DNA of 64,000 nucleotides from Unio delphinus (GCA_029339505.1 JAQISU010000036.1:3026501-3090500), one strand, 5' to 3'; counted from the first letter of the stretch, positions 1-7,970 are shown. The notes: generated by a model from the sequence alone, not told the origin. Translations and numbers: made by a program.

Positions 1-252
1 GGAAACTGTGGTATTAATTATTTTATATACAATTTCCACACTTTCCTCATCATTGATAGAAGCTGTTATAGGATGAAATAACACTTCCATGACCGTATCA
101 AAAATCATCCGACATGTCAAAATAGAATGGAGCAACTGTCAGTATTATTTATTTTATATACAATTATGACACTTGCTCCATCATTGATAGAAGGTGTCTC
201 ACGATGAAATGACACTTCCATGACCGTGTTAAAAATCATCCGATGGTGTTAG
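1..252. repeat. Two ~126-bp direct repeats containing inverted repeats, upstream of the virus-like gene block
   Basis: Two direct repeats (about 1-127 and 128-252) share ATTTTATATACAATT, TCATTGATAGAAG, GATGAAAT, CACTTCCATGACCGT and AAAAATCATCCGA. Each unit contains two inverted repeats: 1-11 with 36-46, 59-69 with 78-87, 129-141 with 167-179, and 190-198 with 211-218. The arms differ between units but remain complementary within each pair. The array may continue beyond the left edge. It sits directly upstream of the first gene, so it could be a promoter/replication region or an array near the element end. I see no direct evidence for which. Confidence 0.7.
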
Positions 253-258
253 GTCGGA

Positions 259-304
259 TTGAAAAATTGTTTTACAATTGAAAAATAGTTTGCGATTTCA
301 AATA
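259..304 (+). promoter_or_regulatory. Candidate virus-type promoter motif (ATTGAAAA plus short palindrome)
   Basis: The sequence ATTGAAAA is followed by the palindrome AATTGTTTTACAATT and a second ATTGAAAA. Similar ATTGAAAA or ATGGAAAA blocks with a short palindrome precede the genes at 1319, 1820 and 5421. The closest pair is AATTGAAAACACTATTGTTTTTA at 1290-1312 and AATTGAAAACGCTAGCGTATTTA at 5389-5411. Repetition in front of several genes of one block suggests a shared promoter. No expression evidence is available. Confidence 0.45.
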
Positions 305-1285
305 ATGGTCAATGAGGCATTAACAACCCGATTGGCTCGTGAGCGACTAGATGCAATTAAGAAATTTATACCAATTCGTGACTCTGTACGGAATAAACTG
401 CAACAACGACAGAGTTTACAAACTGATTTTGCTCTGGGGTCTGAAGAATTGTTTAAACCAGTAACCACAGCAACGAAGGGGGTAGAGCGTGCTTTACTGG
501 GAGATGGTCCCGAGACGGGAAAATCTGTTATTGGTGAACTTGAAAAACTAGCAGCGAAAACTGAACAAACTGAAAAAACTGATCCGAAAAAAACGACTGT
601 TTCTCTGTTGAATAAATTTACTGATCATGCTAAAATATTAAAAAAAAAACCTAGTTTATTGAAATCAAAGGATTATCAAGCCTTTGGTAATTTTGCTGCT
701 CAAAGTTATAATTCAAAAAAAAATTTTTTAAAGGACGAGTATAAGAATGATAGAATATCAAGTAATGATTGGTTCGATAATTTGTATAAGCTAAATAAAG
801 GGATTGGTCGTTTGAATAAGGATGAGATAGGATACAAGGAATTTCAAAGGGGAATTAGTAATTATAAAAGAGAACAAATAGAAGAACGACAACGAGAAAT
901 AGAAGAACGGCAAGAACTAAAACGTCCAGCACCAACACGTAGACAAACAAGAAGACAAAAAAAACAACAACTACCACCTGATGATGATGATGATGATGAT
1001 GATTATTTACAAGAAACGGATGTAGAAAAACTAGATGAAGCAACTGCTTATAGCGGAAGTGGACTGCAAAATCCAAGGATTGGAAACACTTGTCCTGATA
1101 GTGTTATCAATGATATATCACGATTAGATGTTCTTGTAGGAGGATTCCGAGCTGGAAATAATTCACCGGAAATAATTAATGAAGCAGCTGATATCTGTAG
1201 ACGGTTATTTGCCGGCGGTATCATGGATATCAAAACATATCGAGATTTCATTGACGAGTTAGCAAATGGGTATCATAGCGATTAA
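305..1285 (+). CDS. Asp-rich virus-like structural/core candidate protein
   Basis: This is the first gene of the virus-like block, about 326 aa. I start it at ATG 305; the longer reading from 278 would need a TTG start. The middle is Lys-rich. It is followed by a Glu/Arg-rich coiled-coil-like stretch, a basic patch (RRQTRRQKK) and a run of eight Asp residues coded by GAT repeats. The tail (RLDVLVGGFRAGNN onward) resembles C-terminal segments I associate with proteins of cnidarian and other invertebrate Polinton-like elements. A YSGSG motif before the tail resembles an adenain cleavage site (xxGx|G). It could be a core or scaffold protein matured by the protease encoded at 3845. I do not recognise a catalytic domain, so function is open. 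Confidence 0.7.
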   Translation: MVNEALTTRLARERLDAIKKFIPIRDSVRNKLQQRQSLQTDFALGSEELFKPVTTATKGVERALLGDGPETGKSVIGELEKLAAKTEQTEKTDPKKTTVSLLNKFTDHAKILKKKPSLLKSKDYQAFGNFAAQSYNSKKNFLKDEYKNDRISSNDWFDNLYKLNKGIGRLNKDEIGYKEFQRGISNYKREQIEERQREIEERQELKRPAPTRRQTRRQKKQQLPPDDDDDDDDYLQETDVEKLDEATAYSGSGLQNPRIGNTCPDSVINDISRLDVLVGGFRAGNNSPEIINEAADICRRLFAGGIMDIKTYRDFIDELANGYHSD

Positions 1286-1318
1286 ATAACAATTGAAAAC
1301 ACTATTGTTTTTATAATA

Positions 1319-1750
1319 ATGATCATCCATTACAATCATGATAAACCAACCCCCGTCTATGTAGTTAATTCACGGTTTCCAGTTTATAGAGCATACTATG
1401 TAGATGTCCTCGGCAATACCATTTTAGGATTCTTTTCAAGAATGGCCCCAAAAGTGATGCCGTTAGCTAAACAATTATCAATGAAAGCCATTGATGTTAT
1501 TCGTGATAAGGGTATTAGTACTGTTGGAAATCTTGCCGGGAAAGCGTTTTCAACTGCGAAGGATAAAATAACATCATTAGTGGGGCGAAAAAAGAAACCG
1601 TTACCGTCTACAGAAGAAATGCCTGCAAGTGTTAGTAAAATAATAAATAACGCAGTAGATGAAAAATTAGCGTCGATGGTAAATCAAGGGGACCAAAGCA
1701 ATATTGCAAACATGATAGCAGGAAGTGGCCTTAAAAAACTACGTCGATGA
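1319..1750 (+). CDS. Small basic PX/core-like virion protein
   Basis: 143 aa, 33 bp downstream of the previous gene and behind an ATTGAAAA-type motif. A hydrophobic/amphipathic segment around residues 35-65 (VLGNTILGFFSRMAPKVMPL) is followed by a basic region (GRKKKP). The C-terminus is IAGSGLKKLRR. IAGSG fits the adenain consensus (M/I/L)xGx|G exactly, so cleavage would release a short basic peptide. Size, composition and position next to the capsid gene match the small virion-associated proteins (PX or pVII/pX-like) of Polinton-type elements. This role is inferred from composition and context rather than from a firm homology. The frame is intact. Confidence 0.65.
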   Translation: MIIHYNHDKPTPVYVVNSRFPVYRAYYVDVLGNTILGFFSRMAPKVMPLAKQLSMKAIDVIRDKGISTVGNLAGKAFSTAKDKITSLVGRKKKPLPSTEEMPASVSKIINNAVDEKLASMVNQGDQSNIANMIAGSGLKKLRR

Positions 1751-1819
1751 AAATGGAAAAATCGTTTACGATGAAAATCCGTACGATTTCACTATTTAGA
1801 CTCTGATAAATAGAATAAA

Positions 1820-3229
1820 ATGTTCAAAAAATCATCTGATCCAGCGTTTGATATAGACGCCCCAGTTGGCAAGGATGATTCTGTACGCGATTATCAATAT
1901 TACGCCTATCATGCCATAGCCCCAAATAGTCGAGCAAGAATTGATCTTCAAGTCCATGATACCAGTAAATACTTTTTACCCTGTGAAGCATTTATTGAAG
2001 TAGAAGGAGAAATTGTAACAGCTGCTGATACTACTGCTGTACCAGCACCGTATCCAGCTGGTACTCAAGTCGGTTTTGTCAATAATGGTATTATGGCGCT
2101 ATTTGAGAGTGCTAGATATCTCATTGATGGAAAAGAAATTGAGTCCATAGATCGTGATGTTGATGTGGCCACAACAATAATCGGGTTAGCGAGATATTCT
2201 GATGATTATACAAGATCAGCAGGACCTTCTATGATGTTTGCAAAAGATGGTAAGAATACCGCTGGTGGAAATCCATTTGTTGTAAGACGACCAAAAAAAC
2301 GTGATAATAGTGATTCTGATGTCGAGAATATGATTATAAACAACGATGCTAATTTCAATCTAGGAGCTGCAACACGAAACGCAATGTTGCAAGGAGAACG
2401 TAAATCATTTTCATGCGCGATTCCACTGCATCACATATTTGGATTCTGTAGAAACGTCAGAAAAGTTATCTACGGGGCGAAGCATACAGTATCGCTTGTA
2501 CGAAAGGGTGATGATAATGATGCAATTTGGAGGATTGCATTAGATGCTGCAGCCCCCAATGCTGATGCAGGTAGAGTCGATTTAACAAAAATATCATTGT
2601 GGATGCCAGTGTTGACTCCAGCAATCACCGCAGAAGGACGATTACTATCATTTATGGACCAAGGAGGAAAATCATTACTAAGTTGGCTAACCGTGAGTAC
2701 AGATGTGAAACAATCAAATATCAACGGGTTATTCACTTGGAACCTAGCATCAAAACAAGGCGTTTCTGCGCCACGTCATATATTTATTGCGTTACAGGAT
2801 AACGCACGAGTTGGCAATCAAGAACGAAGCCATATGATATTTGATCAATTAGGTGTGAAAGACGTCTCACTGAGAATAAACGGCCAGCAGGAACCATCCG
2901 AGGATATACAACTTAATTACACAGAAAATCATATTGCACGAGTTTATCATCGTCTGTTGTCATTTATGGCACGCGATCAAAATGTGGATACTGGTTTGCA
3001 AATATCACAATATGATTTTAAAAATCTGTATCCGGTCTATTACTTCTCACTGGAACATCTCGATTTGATGAGACAATCCGTCGTTGATATACACTTTAGA
3101 GCTAATGTGACTCGTGGTGCTATTGCTGATTATAGAGCGGTTGCTGTCATTCTCAGTGATAAATCAATGCTACTCGAAGGTGTTGGTGGAAGAATGAGAG
3201 TGGTAGATGCCCCAGTAGAAAATCTTTGA
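1820..3229 (+). CDS. Major capsid protein, double-jelly-roll (Polinton-like virus type)
   Basis: 469 aa and intact. It resembles the major capsid proteins of animal Polinton-like elements: an N-terminal strand region after SVRDYQYYAYHAIAP, NNGIMALFESARYLIDGKEIE near residue 95, a conserved centre with HHIFGFCRNVRKVIYGAKHT around residue 205 and LVRKGDD just after, and a C-terminal barrel with YKDLYPV-like YDFKNLYPVYYFSLE and VDIHFRA near residues 395-430. Proteins of this family trimerise into pseudo-hexameric capsomers. The length is typical for the family. It lies between the PX-like and pVI-like genes, and a palindrome-containing AT-rich spacer (1751-1819) precedes its ATG. It differs clearly from the Polinton-type capsid remnant at 16064-17371. 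Confidence 0.88.
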   Translation: MFKKSSDPAFDIDAPVGKDDSVRDYQYYAYHAIAPNSRARIDLQVHDTSKYFLPCEAFIEVEGEIVTAADTTAVPAPYPAGTQVGFVNNGIMALFESARYLIDGKEIESIDRDVDVATTIIGLARYSDDYTRSAGPSMMFAKDGKNTAGGNPFVVRRPKKRDNSDSDVENMIINNDANFNLGAATRNAMLQGERKSFSCAIPLHHIFGFCRNVRKVIYGAKHTVSLVRKGDDNDAIWRIALDAAAPNADAGRVDLTKISLWMPVLTPAITAEGRLLSFMDQGGKSLLSWLTVSTDVKQSNINGLFTWNLASKQGVSAPRHIFIALQDNARVGNQERSHMIFDQLGVKDVSLRINGQQEPSEDIQLNYTENHIARVYHRLLSFMARDQNVDTGLQISQYDFKNLYPVYYFSLEHLDLMRQSVVDIHFRANVTRGAIADYRAVAVILSDKSMLLEGVGGRMRVVDAPVENL

Positions 3230-3278
3230 ACGATTTTTCTCGATTTTTCATTGAATTAGAATCAATCAATTATATATA

Positions 3279-3818
3279 ATGTCATATAGTGTTATTAGTG
3301 TTACGTTAACTCCTGGTCAAATCAAAAAATTGCAATCAGAATCGGCTAAAAAATGTGGAACCACAATCACGTTGAAACCTAATCAAATGACTGGTGGTGA
3401 AAATAAATTATCGCTGACAACTCGTCAGGTGAAACATTTCAATGATGCTTTCAAGGATAAAAAAGGGGTTCAGATTACTCTCTCTGCAGCTGCTATCAAA
3501 AATTTGATGAAAACAGGCGGTATATTTCCATTGTTAGCTGCAATACTAGCATTGATTGCAGCAGCAGCCCCAGCGGTGGCTAAAGCAGCAGCGTTAGGAG
3601 CCGTTGGTACTGCAGCAGGAATGGCACTTAAGAAGGCAGCTAGACAAGGATCTAAAAAAAAGAGACGATCCGTTCAAGGATTGGGTCTAAGACTACCAGG
3701 AACCCCGTATTCGTGGTACAGCGGAAAAGGTCTAAGACTACCAGGGACCCCGTATTCATGGTACAGCGGGAGATCCGTTCACGGATCAGGCCTGAGACTA
3801 CCAGGAACGGTTTATTAA
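3279..3818 (+). CDS. pVI-like precursor: two short repeats, hydrophobic helix, three C-terminal cleavable peptides
   Basis: 179 aa. The first ~75 residues contain two related segments (TLTPGQIKKLQ and SLTTRQVKHFN, each followed by a V-x-I-T-L strand), a module common in Polinton-like elements. A strongly hydrophobic Ala-rich helix spans about residues 82-117, and a basic patch (GSKKKRRS) follows. The last ~50 residues carry GLRLPGTPYSWYSG twice plus a third partial copy. Each starts after a Gly-x-Gly step (VQGLG, YSGKG, VHGSG), like adenain sites. It is probably a membrane-active, protease-processed virion precursor. It ends 26 bp before the protease ATG, which suggests co-expression. Confidence 0.7.
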   Translation: MSYSVISVTLTPGQIKKLQSESAKKCGTTITLKPNQMTGGENKLSLTTRQVKHFNDAFKDKKGVQITLSAAAIKNLMKTGGIFPLLAAILALIAAAAPAVAKAAALGAVGTAAGMALKKAARQGSKKKRRSVQGLGLRLPGTPYSWYSGKGLRLPGTPYSWYSGRSVHGSGLRLPGTVY

Positions 3819-3844
3819 TTCAGAAATCTTCAATTTCCGAACCT

Positions 3845-4276
3845 ATGGTTCCAATGTCCAATTTTGATTTAATGGATGCTGCTAAAAAACTAGTGATTAA
3901 AAATTTCAGAGGCGTTTTTATGAAAGATCAATTACCACATCAACCAAACAAAACTGAAACAGGTATTATTAATCTTGATAACAGCACCGGACCTGGAACT
4001 CACTGGGTTGCATACGCTATTGATCCACGTGGGATTGTCTATTTTGATTCATATGGATTAGCCCCACCAAAAGAGTTTATGCGGTATATAAAAACCCTTC
4101 CAATGAAGACTTGGTATTCTACGCTACCAACACAACAAATCAATGACCCACCAATATGCGGCAGTGAAGTATTAAATGTCCTTGACGCTATTTCAGCATC
4201 TAGAAAATCACCACACATTGTCGTAAATGACTACACCAGCAATCGCTTTTTAGAGAGAGAAAGAGTTTTACAATAA
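3845..4276 (+). CDS. Adenain-like cysteine protease (C5/Ulp1-type), capsid maturation
   Basis: 143 aa from ATG 3845; a second ATG at 3854 is also possible. Upstream extension would need GTG and would run inside the previous gene. Catalytic residues are visible: His53 in GTHWVAYAID, Asp68 in YFDSYGL, Cys105 in ICGSEVLN, and Gln97/98 in PTQQIN as candidate oxyanion residue. This order and spacing are those of the adenovirus/Polinton maturation protease family. The usual CGxxC is CGSEV here. Candidate substrates with xxGxG sites are encoded just upstream (305, 1319 and 3279). The stop is followed after one base by the next ATG, implying a shared transcript. Confidence 0.88.
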   Translation: MVPMSNFDLMDAAKKLVIKNFRGVFMKDQLPHQPNKTETGIINLDNSTGPGTHWVAYAIDPRGIVYFDSYGLAPPKEFMRYIKTLPMKTWYSTLPTQQINDPPICGSEVLNVLDAISASRKSPHIVVNDYTSNRFLERERVLQ

Positions 4277-4277
4277 C

Positions 4278-5390
4278 ATGATTGATATTTGGGGGAGATC
4301 TTTGAAACCCAAACCCGATGACACTGCAACCGGTGATATAACAAAAAAAATTAAAGATGAAATCGCTGAGACGTTGAACTTAACAAGTGTTGACCCGAAT
4401 GAAATAGTTGTATTTCAAGACAAACAGGGTAAATTGAAATCTAGTAATATTTCTCTGGATGATATTTTGGTTAAACAACAAAACGCAATCGAGAACACCG
4501 TTGCGTTATTTTCCGATCAGGGTAAATTGAAAACCAATAATATTTCTCTGGATGATATTTTAGTTAAACAACAAAACGCAATCGAGAACACCGTTGCGTT
4601 ATTTTCCGATCAGGGTAAATTGAAAACCAGTAATATTTCTCTGGATGATATTTTAGTTAAACAACAAAACGCAATCGAGAACACCGTTGCGTTATTTTCC
4701 GATCAGGGTAAATTGAAATCTAGTAATATTTCTCTGGATGATATTTTAGTTAAACAACAAAACGCAATCGAGGATACTATCGCGTTATTTTCCGATCAGG
4801 GTAAACTCAAACCAGGCGTACTTTTTTCGACGATTACAGATCGATTTAAAACTCTGAACGATTCTGCGTTAGAACTAGCAACACTTCAATCTAAAACCGA
4901 AGAACATATAAAACAGTTTACCGCATTTCGTAGAAATATCATTGATAAATTTATTGGAACTACATTCGATAAAATTGAACTAAAACTCCCTGATATTAAA
5001 AAATCCATCGATGAGACGAAAACCTCCATCGAAGACATCAAAGGTGATCTTTCGAGGATGATAACAGCCATTGAAAAAACAAAAATTCCTCATGAGAAAA
5101 CCAACAACGTAGTATACACAATCCAACACGGATCATTGGAGTGGACACCTACAAACAACACATTAGATATCAATGCAACCGTTAAGGGTATTTATCGATT
5201 AACACTAGTAACACCATCGTCTCAATTTAATATTTCATCGTCCAGTTCATCTGGGGTCAATAATACGATTTCAACTATCATCGACAAGAATACAACTGAA
5301 AAGTTCACAATCACATCTACTGATAAAAATTTGGTTAGGGTCTCAACAACGTGGTATGTGGAATTCGTAGCGAATTTAAGTAAATCGTAA
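4278..5390 (+). CDS. Fibre/spike-like protein with four 31-residue repeats
   Basis: 370 aa. Its ATG lies one base after the protease stop. After a ~50-residue N-terminus come four near-identical 93-bp units (about 4425-4797), each carrying NISLDDILVKQQNAIE followed by NTVALFSDQGKLK. A helical, probably coiled-coil stretch follows (about residues 185-270: LESKTEEH-like, IELKLPDIKKSIDE). The C-terminal ~95 residues are Ser/Thr/Asn-rich with alternating hydrophobics and look like a beta-rich head. Shaft repeats plus coiled coil plus C-terminal head suggest a trimeric attachment fibre. The repeats are nearly identical in DNA, so copy number could change by slippage. Receptor binding is not shown. 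Confidence 0.65.
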   Translation: MIDIWGRSLKPKPDDTATGDITKKIKDEIAETLNLTSVDPNEIVVFQDKQGKLKSSNISLDDILVKQQNAIENTVALFSDQGKLKTNNISLDDILVKQQNAIENTVALFSDQGKLKTSNISLDDILVKQQNAIENTVALFSDQGKLKSSNISLDDILVKQQNAIEDTIALFSDQGKLKPGVLFSTITDRFKTLNDSALELATLQSKTEEHIKQFTAFRRNIIDKFIGTTFDKIELKLPDIKKSIDETKTSIEDIKGDLSRMITAIEKTKIPHEKTNNVVYTIQHGSLEWTPTNNTLDINATVKGIYRLTLVTPSSQFNISSSSSSGVNNTISTIIDKNTTEKFTITSTDKNLVRVSTTWYVEFVANLSKS

Positions 5391-5420
5391 TTGAAAACGC
5401 TAGCGTATTTAAAATAAAAA

Positions 5421-6068
5421 ATGATTTCATCATCGCAATATCGCTATGATCAGGTCAGAGAATATCAAACTAGACTCAAAACCTTGTCTGAGGAGTATGA
5501 ATTGAAAATTAAAAAATATCGCACGAGAATTACCGCAATTGATGTTACTGTGTATTCAGTGAGTGGTGTAATCACCGGAGCTGGAATTATACTGTCTTCA
5601 GTGACAATGATGGCTCCGATAGCTGTTCCAATTTGCATTTCTGCGGCAACAACAATCGCTGGAATTATTTCAATAATCACAAAAAAAATATCATCATGCA
5701 GCCAACGGAAACTACAAGACTACATAATTCAATTTCATGTTGTGTCCACTGCATACTCGCAATTATCCTCATTGATATCGTCATCGCTCGATGATACAAT
5801 TATATCAGAGAGTGAGTTTTCAGCGATGGTAGATATATATGATTCTGCGATGTCAAAATTAGAAGTACAAAAACATGAGTATAATAACAATGACAACACC
5901 GATGGAATTACTTCAACAAATAGTGGAGAACACAAACCCAGTACAAACAAGCATGATCTCAATAACCTCAACGAATCCAGAATTCAGTGTGAATTTCCCC
6001 TCTCCGGTCCCAGTGAAGGAGATAGCGCTAGCAAAATTACGAGTATACCACAGTTGGCCAAATATTAG
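5421..6068 (+). CDS. Virus-like membrane protein with two hydrophobic helices and flanking helical regions
   Basis: 215 aa behind an AATTGAAAAC motif with the palindrome CGCTAGCG. The N-terminal ~40 residues are helical and charged (YQTRLKTLSEEYELKIKKY). Two adjacent hydrophobic segments (about residues 45-90: VSGVITGAGIILSSV and VPICISAATTIAGIISII) look like a membrane hairpin. A helical region with DDTIISESEFSAMVDIY follows. Proteins of this layout recur in invertebrate Polinton-like elements, but their role is not known to me. The last ~60 residues are low-complexity Asn/Ser and overlap the start of the penton-like gene in another frame. That tail may be unconstrained read-through. Confidence 0.65.
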   Translation: MISSSQYRYDQVREYQTRLKTLSEEYELKIKKYRTRITAIDVTVYSVSGVITGAGIILSSVTMMAPIAVPICISAATTIAGIISIITKKISSCSQRKLQDYIIQFHVVSTAYSQLSSLISSSLDDTIISESEFSAMVDIYDSAMSKLEVQKHEYNNNDNTDGITSTNSGEHKPSTNKHDLNNLNESRIQCEFPLSGPSEGDSASKITSIPQLAKY

Positions 6069-7248
6069 GTCAAAATCATTTGGTGGTCAACAACCCAATA
6101 ATTCACTGGTATTTGCAAATAAGAATAAACCCGACGGTACCCCAGACTGGAACGTTGTTTCCATACCAACCGGATCATATCAAATTGAACAAATCAATGA
6201 TGAATTCGCGCGTAGAATAAAATCGATTACTGGAAAAGAATCAAAAATAGCTATAACAGTTCATGTGCCGACACTATCATCTGCCATTGAAATAAGCACA
6301 GAAGGATACGTCGTAGATATCTATCAGAGTTCTATTAGAACCGTACTAGGATGGCATGAATTACCACCCGGTGGAAAAACCGTTAAATTACCAGAACCAC
6401 AAAAAACCGATTATATCACAGACAGGATAAAATCTGATAATCCAATAAAAAGCTATAGATATTATGATAAGTCGTATTTTTTCATTAGAGTAGAATATGA
6501 TGAAAAAATAAAACTTATTCATCATCTTGCTAACCGGGATAAAATCACTGAAAATTTCACAGCTTTCAATAACGATATTTCGTTGTTGTTTATATCCCTT
6601 AGATCAGGCACTCTCACCCGAGATGAATTTATCAGTGTCGTAGAAACATGTAACAAAATCATCAATGACATGGAAACATTTCATTCACAAATTATTCAAG
6701 AGGTATTAGGTGACAGTAGTCCTAAAACAAGAGATTTATTTGCAATAGACTATAAGATCCGCATAAGAGATATTCCAACATTCAAACTACCAGGATATAA
6801 TCTCTTAGAACTACAAAAATCTCTCGATGATGCCATCGATGAAGGTTTCAAAAAAATCCATGATACGTGGAAAAAAACACCATCACAACCACAAACAACT
6901 ATCCTGACCCATAATAATGACCCAGATGGTGGTGGCAGGCATATTGCTCCGTTCAATGTGAATATTTCAACGGTGATTGCGCTCAATTTAGTATGTGATG
7001 TGATCGAAGGAAGCTATCAAATTAATCTCGATCGATCAAATCAAGCTCAGCAAGGATATATTTTGTATTCATTTGCACCAACAGCCCCTCCAGGGTTTTT
7101 AATAATTGAGTCCCCGGTGAATCCAGTCTATATGCGATGTCATAATAATTCATTAACCAGAATTAATTTCAAACTCACTGACCAATCTAATAATCTGATT
7201 GATTTACAAGAGGAGGTGTTAGCAATTAGTCTATTTGTGAAATCCTGA
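5875..7248 (+). CDS. Penton-like minor capsid protein
   Basis: Up to 457 aa. The reading starts at ATG 5875, but ATG 5890 or 5905 are equally plausible because this part lies inside the preceding gene. The N-terminal half has features I associate with Polinton-type minor capsid proteins: EFSVNFPSPVPV, RVYHSWPNI, an IPTGSYQIEQINDEF helix, VPTLSSAIEIS and SSIRTVLGWHE. These fit a single jelly-roll vertex protein. Residues ~190-340 are a helical insertion. The C-terminus returns to beta-rich sequence (VIALNLVCDVIEGSYQ, RINFKLTDQ). It completes the capsid set with the gene at 1820. The stop at 7246-7248 slightly overlaps a weak minus-strand ORF. It is intact. Confidence 0.75.
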   Translation: MSIITMTTPMELLQQIVENTNPVQTSMISITSTNPEFSVNFPSPVPVKEIALAKLRVYHSWPNIRSKSFGGQQPNNSLVFANKNKPDGTPDWNVVSIPTGSYQIEQINDEFARRIKSITGKESKIAITVHVPTLSSAIEISTEGYVVDIYQSSIRTVLGWHELPPGGKTVKLPEPQKTDYITDRIKSDNPIKSYRYYDKSYFFIRVEYDEKIKLIHHLANRDKITENFTAFNNDISLLFISLRSGTLTRDEFISVVETCNKIINDMETFHSQIIQEVLGDSSPKTRDLFAIDYKIRIRDIPTFKLPGYNLLELQKSLDDAIDEGFKKIHDTWKKTPSQPQTTILTHNNDPDGGGRHIAPFNVNISTVIALNLVCDVIEGSYQINLDRSNQAQQGYILYSFAPTAPPGFLIIESPVNPVYMRCHNNSLTRINFKLTDQSNNLIDLQEEVLAISLFVKS

Positions 7249-7570
7249 AAGGATTTTCGTCGTAGTGATTTTCGTCGTAGTGATTTACATGACCCTCGAA
7301 CACGATATCGTATCGGACTGGATCAAATATTCGGTTAACCCATAGCAGCAGAAGGGGTGAGTGACAACGACGTTGTAGTCCCTTTTTCCCAAAAAATCGA
7401 TGGAGGATTTCATTAATTTCATTGATTTTTTCATCTTTTTTTTTGGGACCTAATCCATGATTCACACACACATTGGGGGGTCTGATGTCACTGGTTTCAT
7501 TGTTTTTAAGCGTGATTTCAGTGAAAACTTGTCTAAAAATGTTGTCTGATTCGCCCCTTCTGCTGCTTAG
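7249..7570. repeat. Spacer bounded by a ~27-bp imperfect inverted repeat
   Basis: AGCAGCAGAAGGGG at 7344-7357 pairs perfectly with CCCCTTCTGCTGCT at 7554-7567. The pairing extends imperfectly inward to about 7370 and 7541 (GACAAC/GTTGTC). The enclosed ~224 bp could be a foldback insertion or a DNA hairpin. A short direct duplication (GATTTTCGTCGTAGT) occurs at 7252-7280. A 122-aa minus-strand ORF (7594-7226) spans this region but has no recognisable motif, so I do not call it a gene. Confidence 0.55.
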
Positions 7571-7759
7571 TTTATCTCGCAGTGTCTCGAGCACGGAGAA
7601 TAAATCAACTTCGAAGAATTGTCCTTGAAAATCCTACAGACAATGCAATAAGTGATATTATCAGCGCTGACAACATCAAGGATATAATCAGAAAAAAACT
7701 TTCTGGTTATAAACAGCAGGATAAAAAAATAATAGAGAATTTGATATTGATGTTGAATT
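7571..7759 (+). pseudogene. 5'-truncated ORF remnant upstream of the HNH-like gene
   Basis: An open plus-strand frame runs from SRARRINQL to a double stop (TAATAA), just before the next ATG. It is Lys/Ile/Asn-rich with IISADNIKDIIRKKL and IIENLILMLN and looks helical. No start codon is visible, and the frame's left limit coincides with the inverted-repeat segment. It may be the 3' part of a viral gene disrupted by that segment. No homology is recognised. Confidence 0.35.
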
Positions 7760-7763
7760 AATA

Positions 7764-7970
7764 ATGACGTTGAAACAGCAACAGAATAATCACTGCGTGA
7801 GTTGCAATTGTGTAATGAATACGTGTTGGTCAGATAGGGATTCTCGACAATTTACCGTGGATAGAAAAAATAGCAGTATTGGTCATACAACAGATAATGT
7901 GATGCTAACATGTCTTGAGTGCAACAGGCGCCGGGGTGCAAGCACAATGCCTCTGGGGGGTGCTAGTTAA
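7764..7970 (+). CDS. Small HNH-like / zinc-ribbon nuclease domain protein
   Basis: 68 aa. The motifs are HCVSCNC near the N-terminus, then FTVDRKNSSIGH, then DNVMLTCLECNRRRG. Two CxxC pairs flank a D-R...G-H...N core, the arrangement seen in HNH (His-Me finger) endonucleases; similar domains occur in or beside DNA polymerases of Polinton-like elements. The short length suggests a free-standing domain or a fragment of a larger protein. It is the last recognisable ORF before the transposon copy that begins at 8003, so its downstream part may be lost. Nuclease activity is inference. Confidence 0.5.
   Translation: MTLKQQQNNHCVSCNCVMNTCWSDRDSRQFTVDRKNSSIGHTTDNVMLTCLECNRRRGASTMPLGGAS

Noticed and set aside
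278..304. Nine-residue N-terminal extension of the first gene
   Set aside because: Needs a TTG start and overlaps the promoter-like motif; ATG 305 is preferred.
855..1076. His-rich minus-strand ORF
   Set aside because: Shadow of the GAT (Asp) repeat in the plus-strand gene at 305.
3713..3844. N-terminal extension of the protease
   Set aside because: Needs a GTG start and lies inside the repeated C-terminus of the preceding gene; protease homology begins after ATG 3845.
305..7248. Prokaryotic operon or phage contamination
   Set aside because: No ribosome-binding sites; protein families are those of eukaryotic Polinton-like elements, and the block is followed by animal transposons.
7226..7594. 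122-aa minus-strand ORF
   Set aside because: No motif, spans the inverted-repeat segment, and runs antisense to a compact plus-strand gene block.
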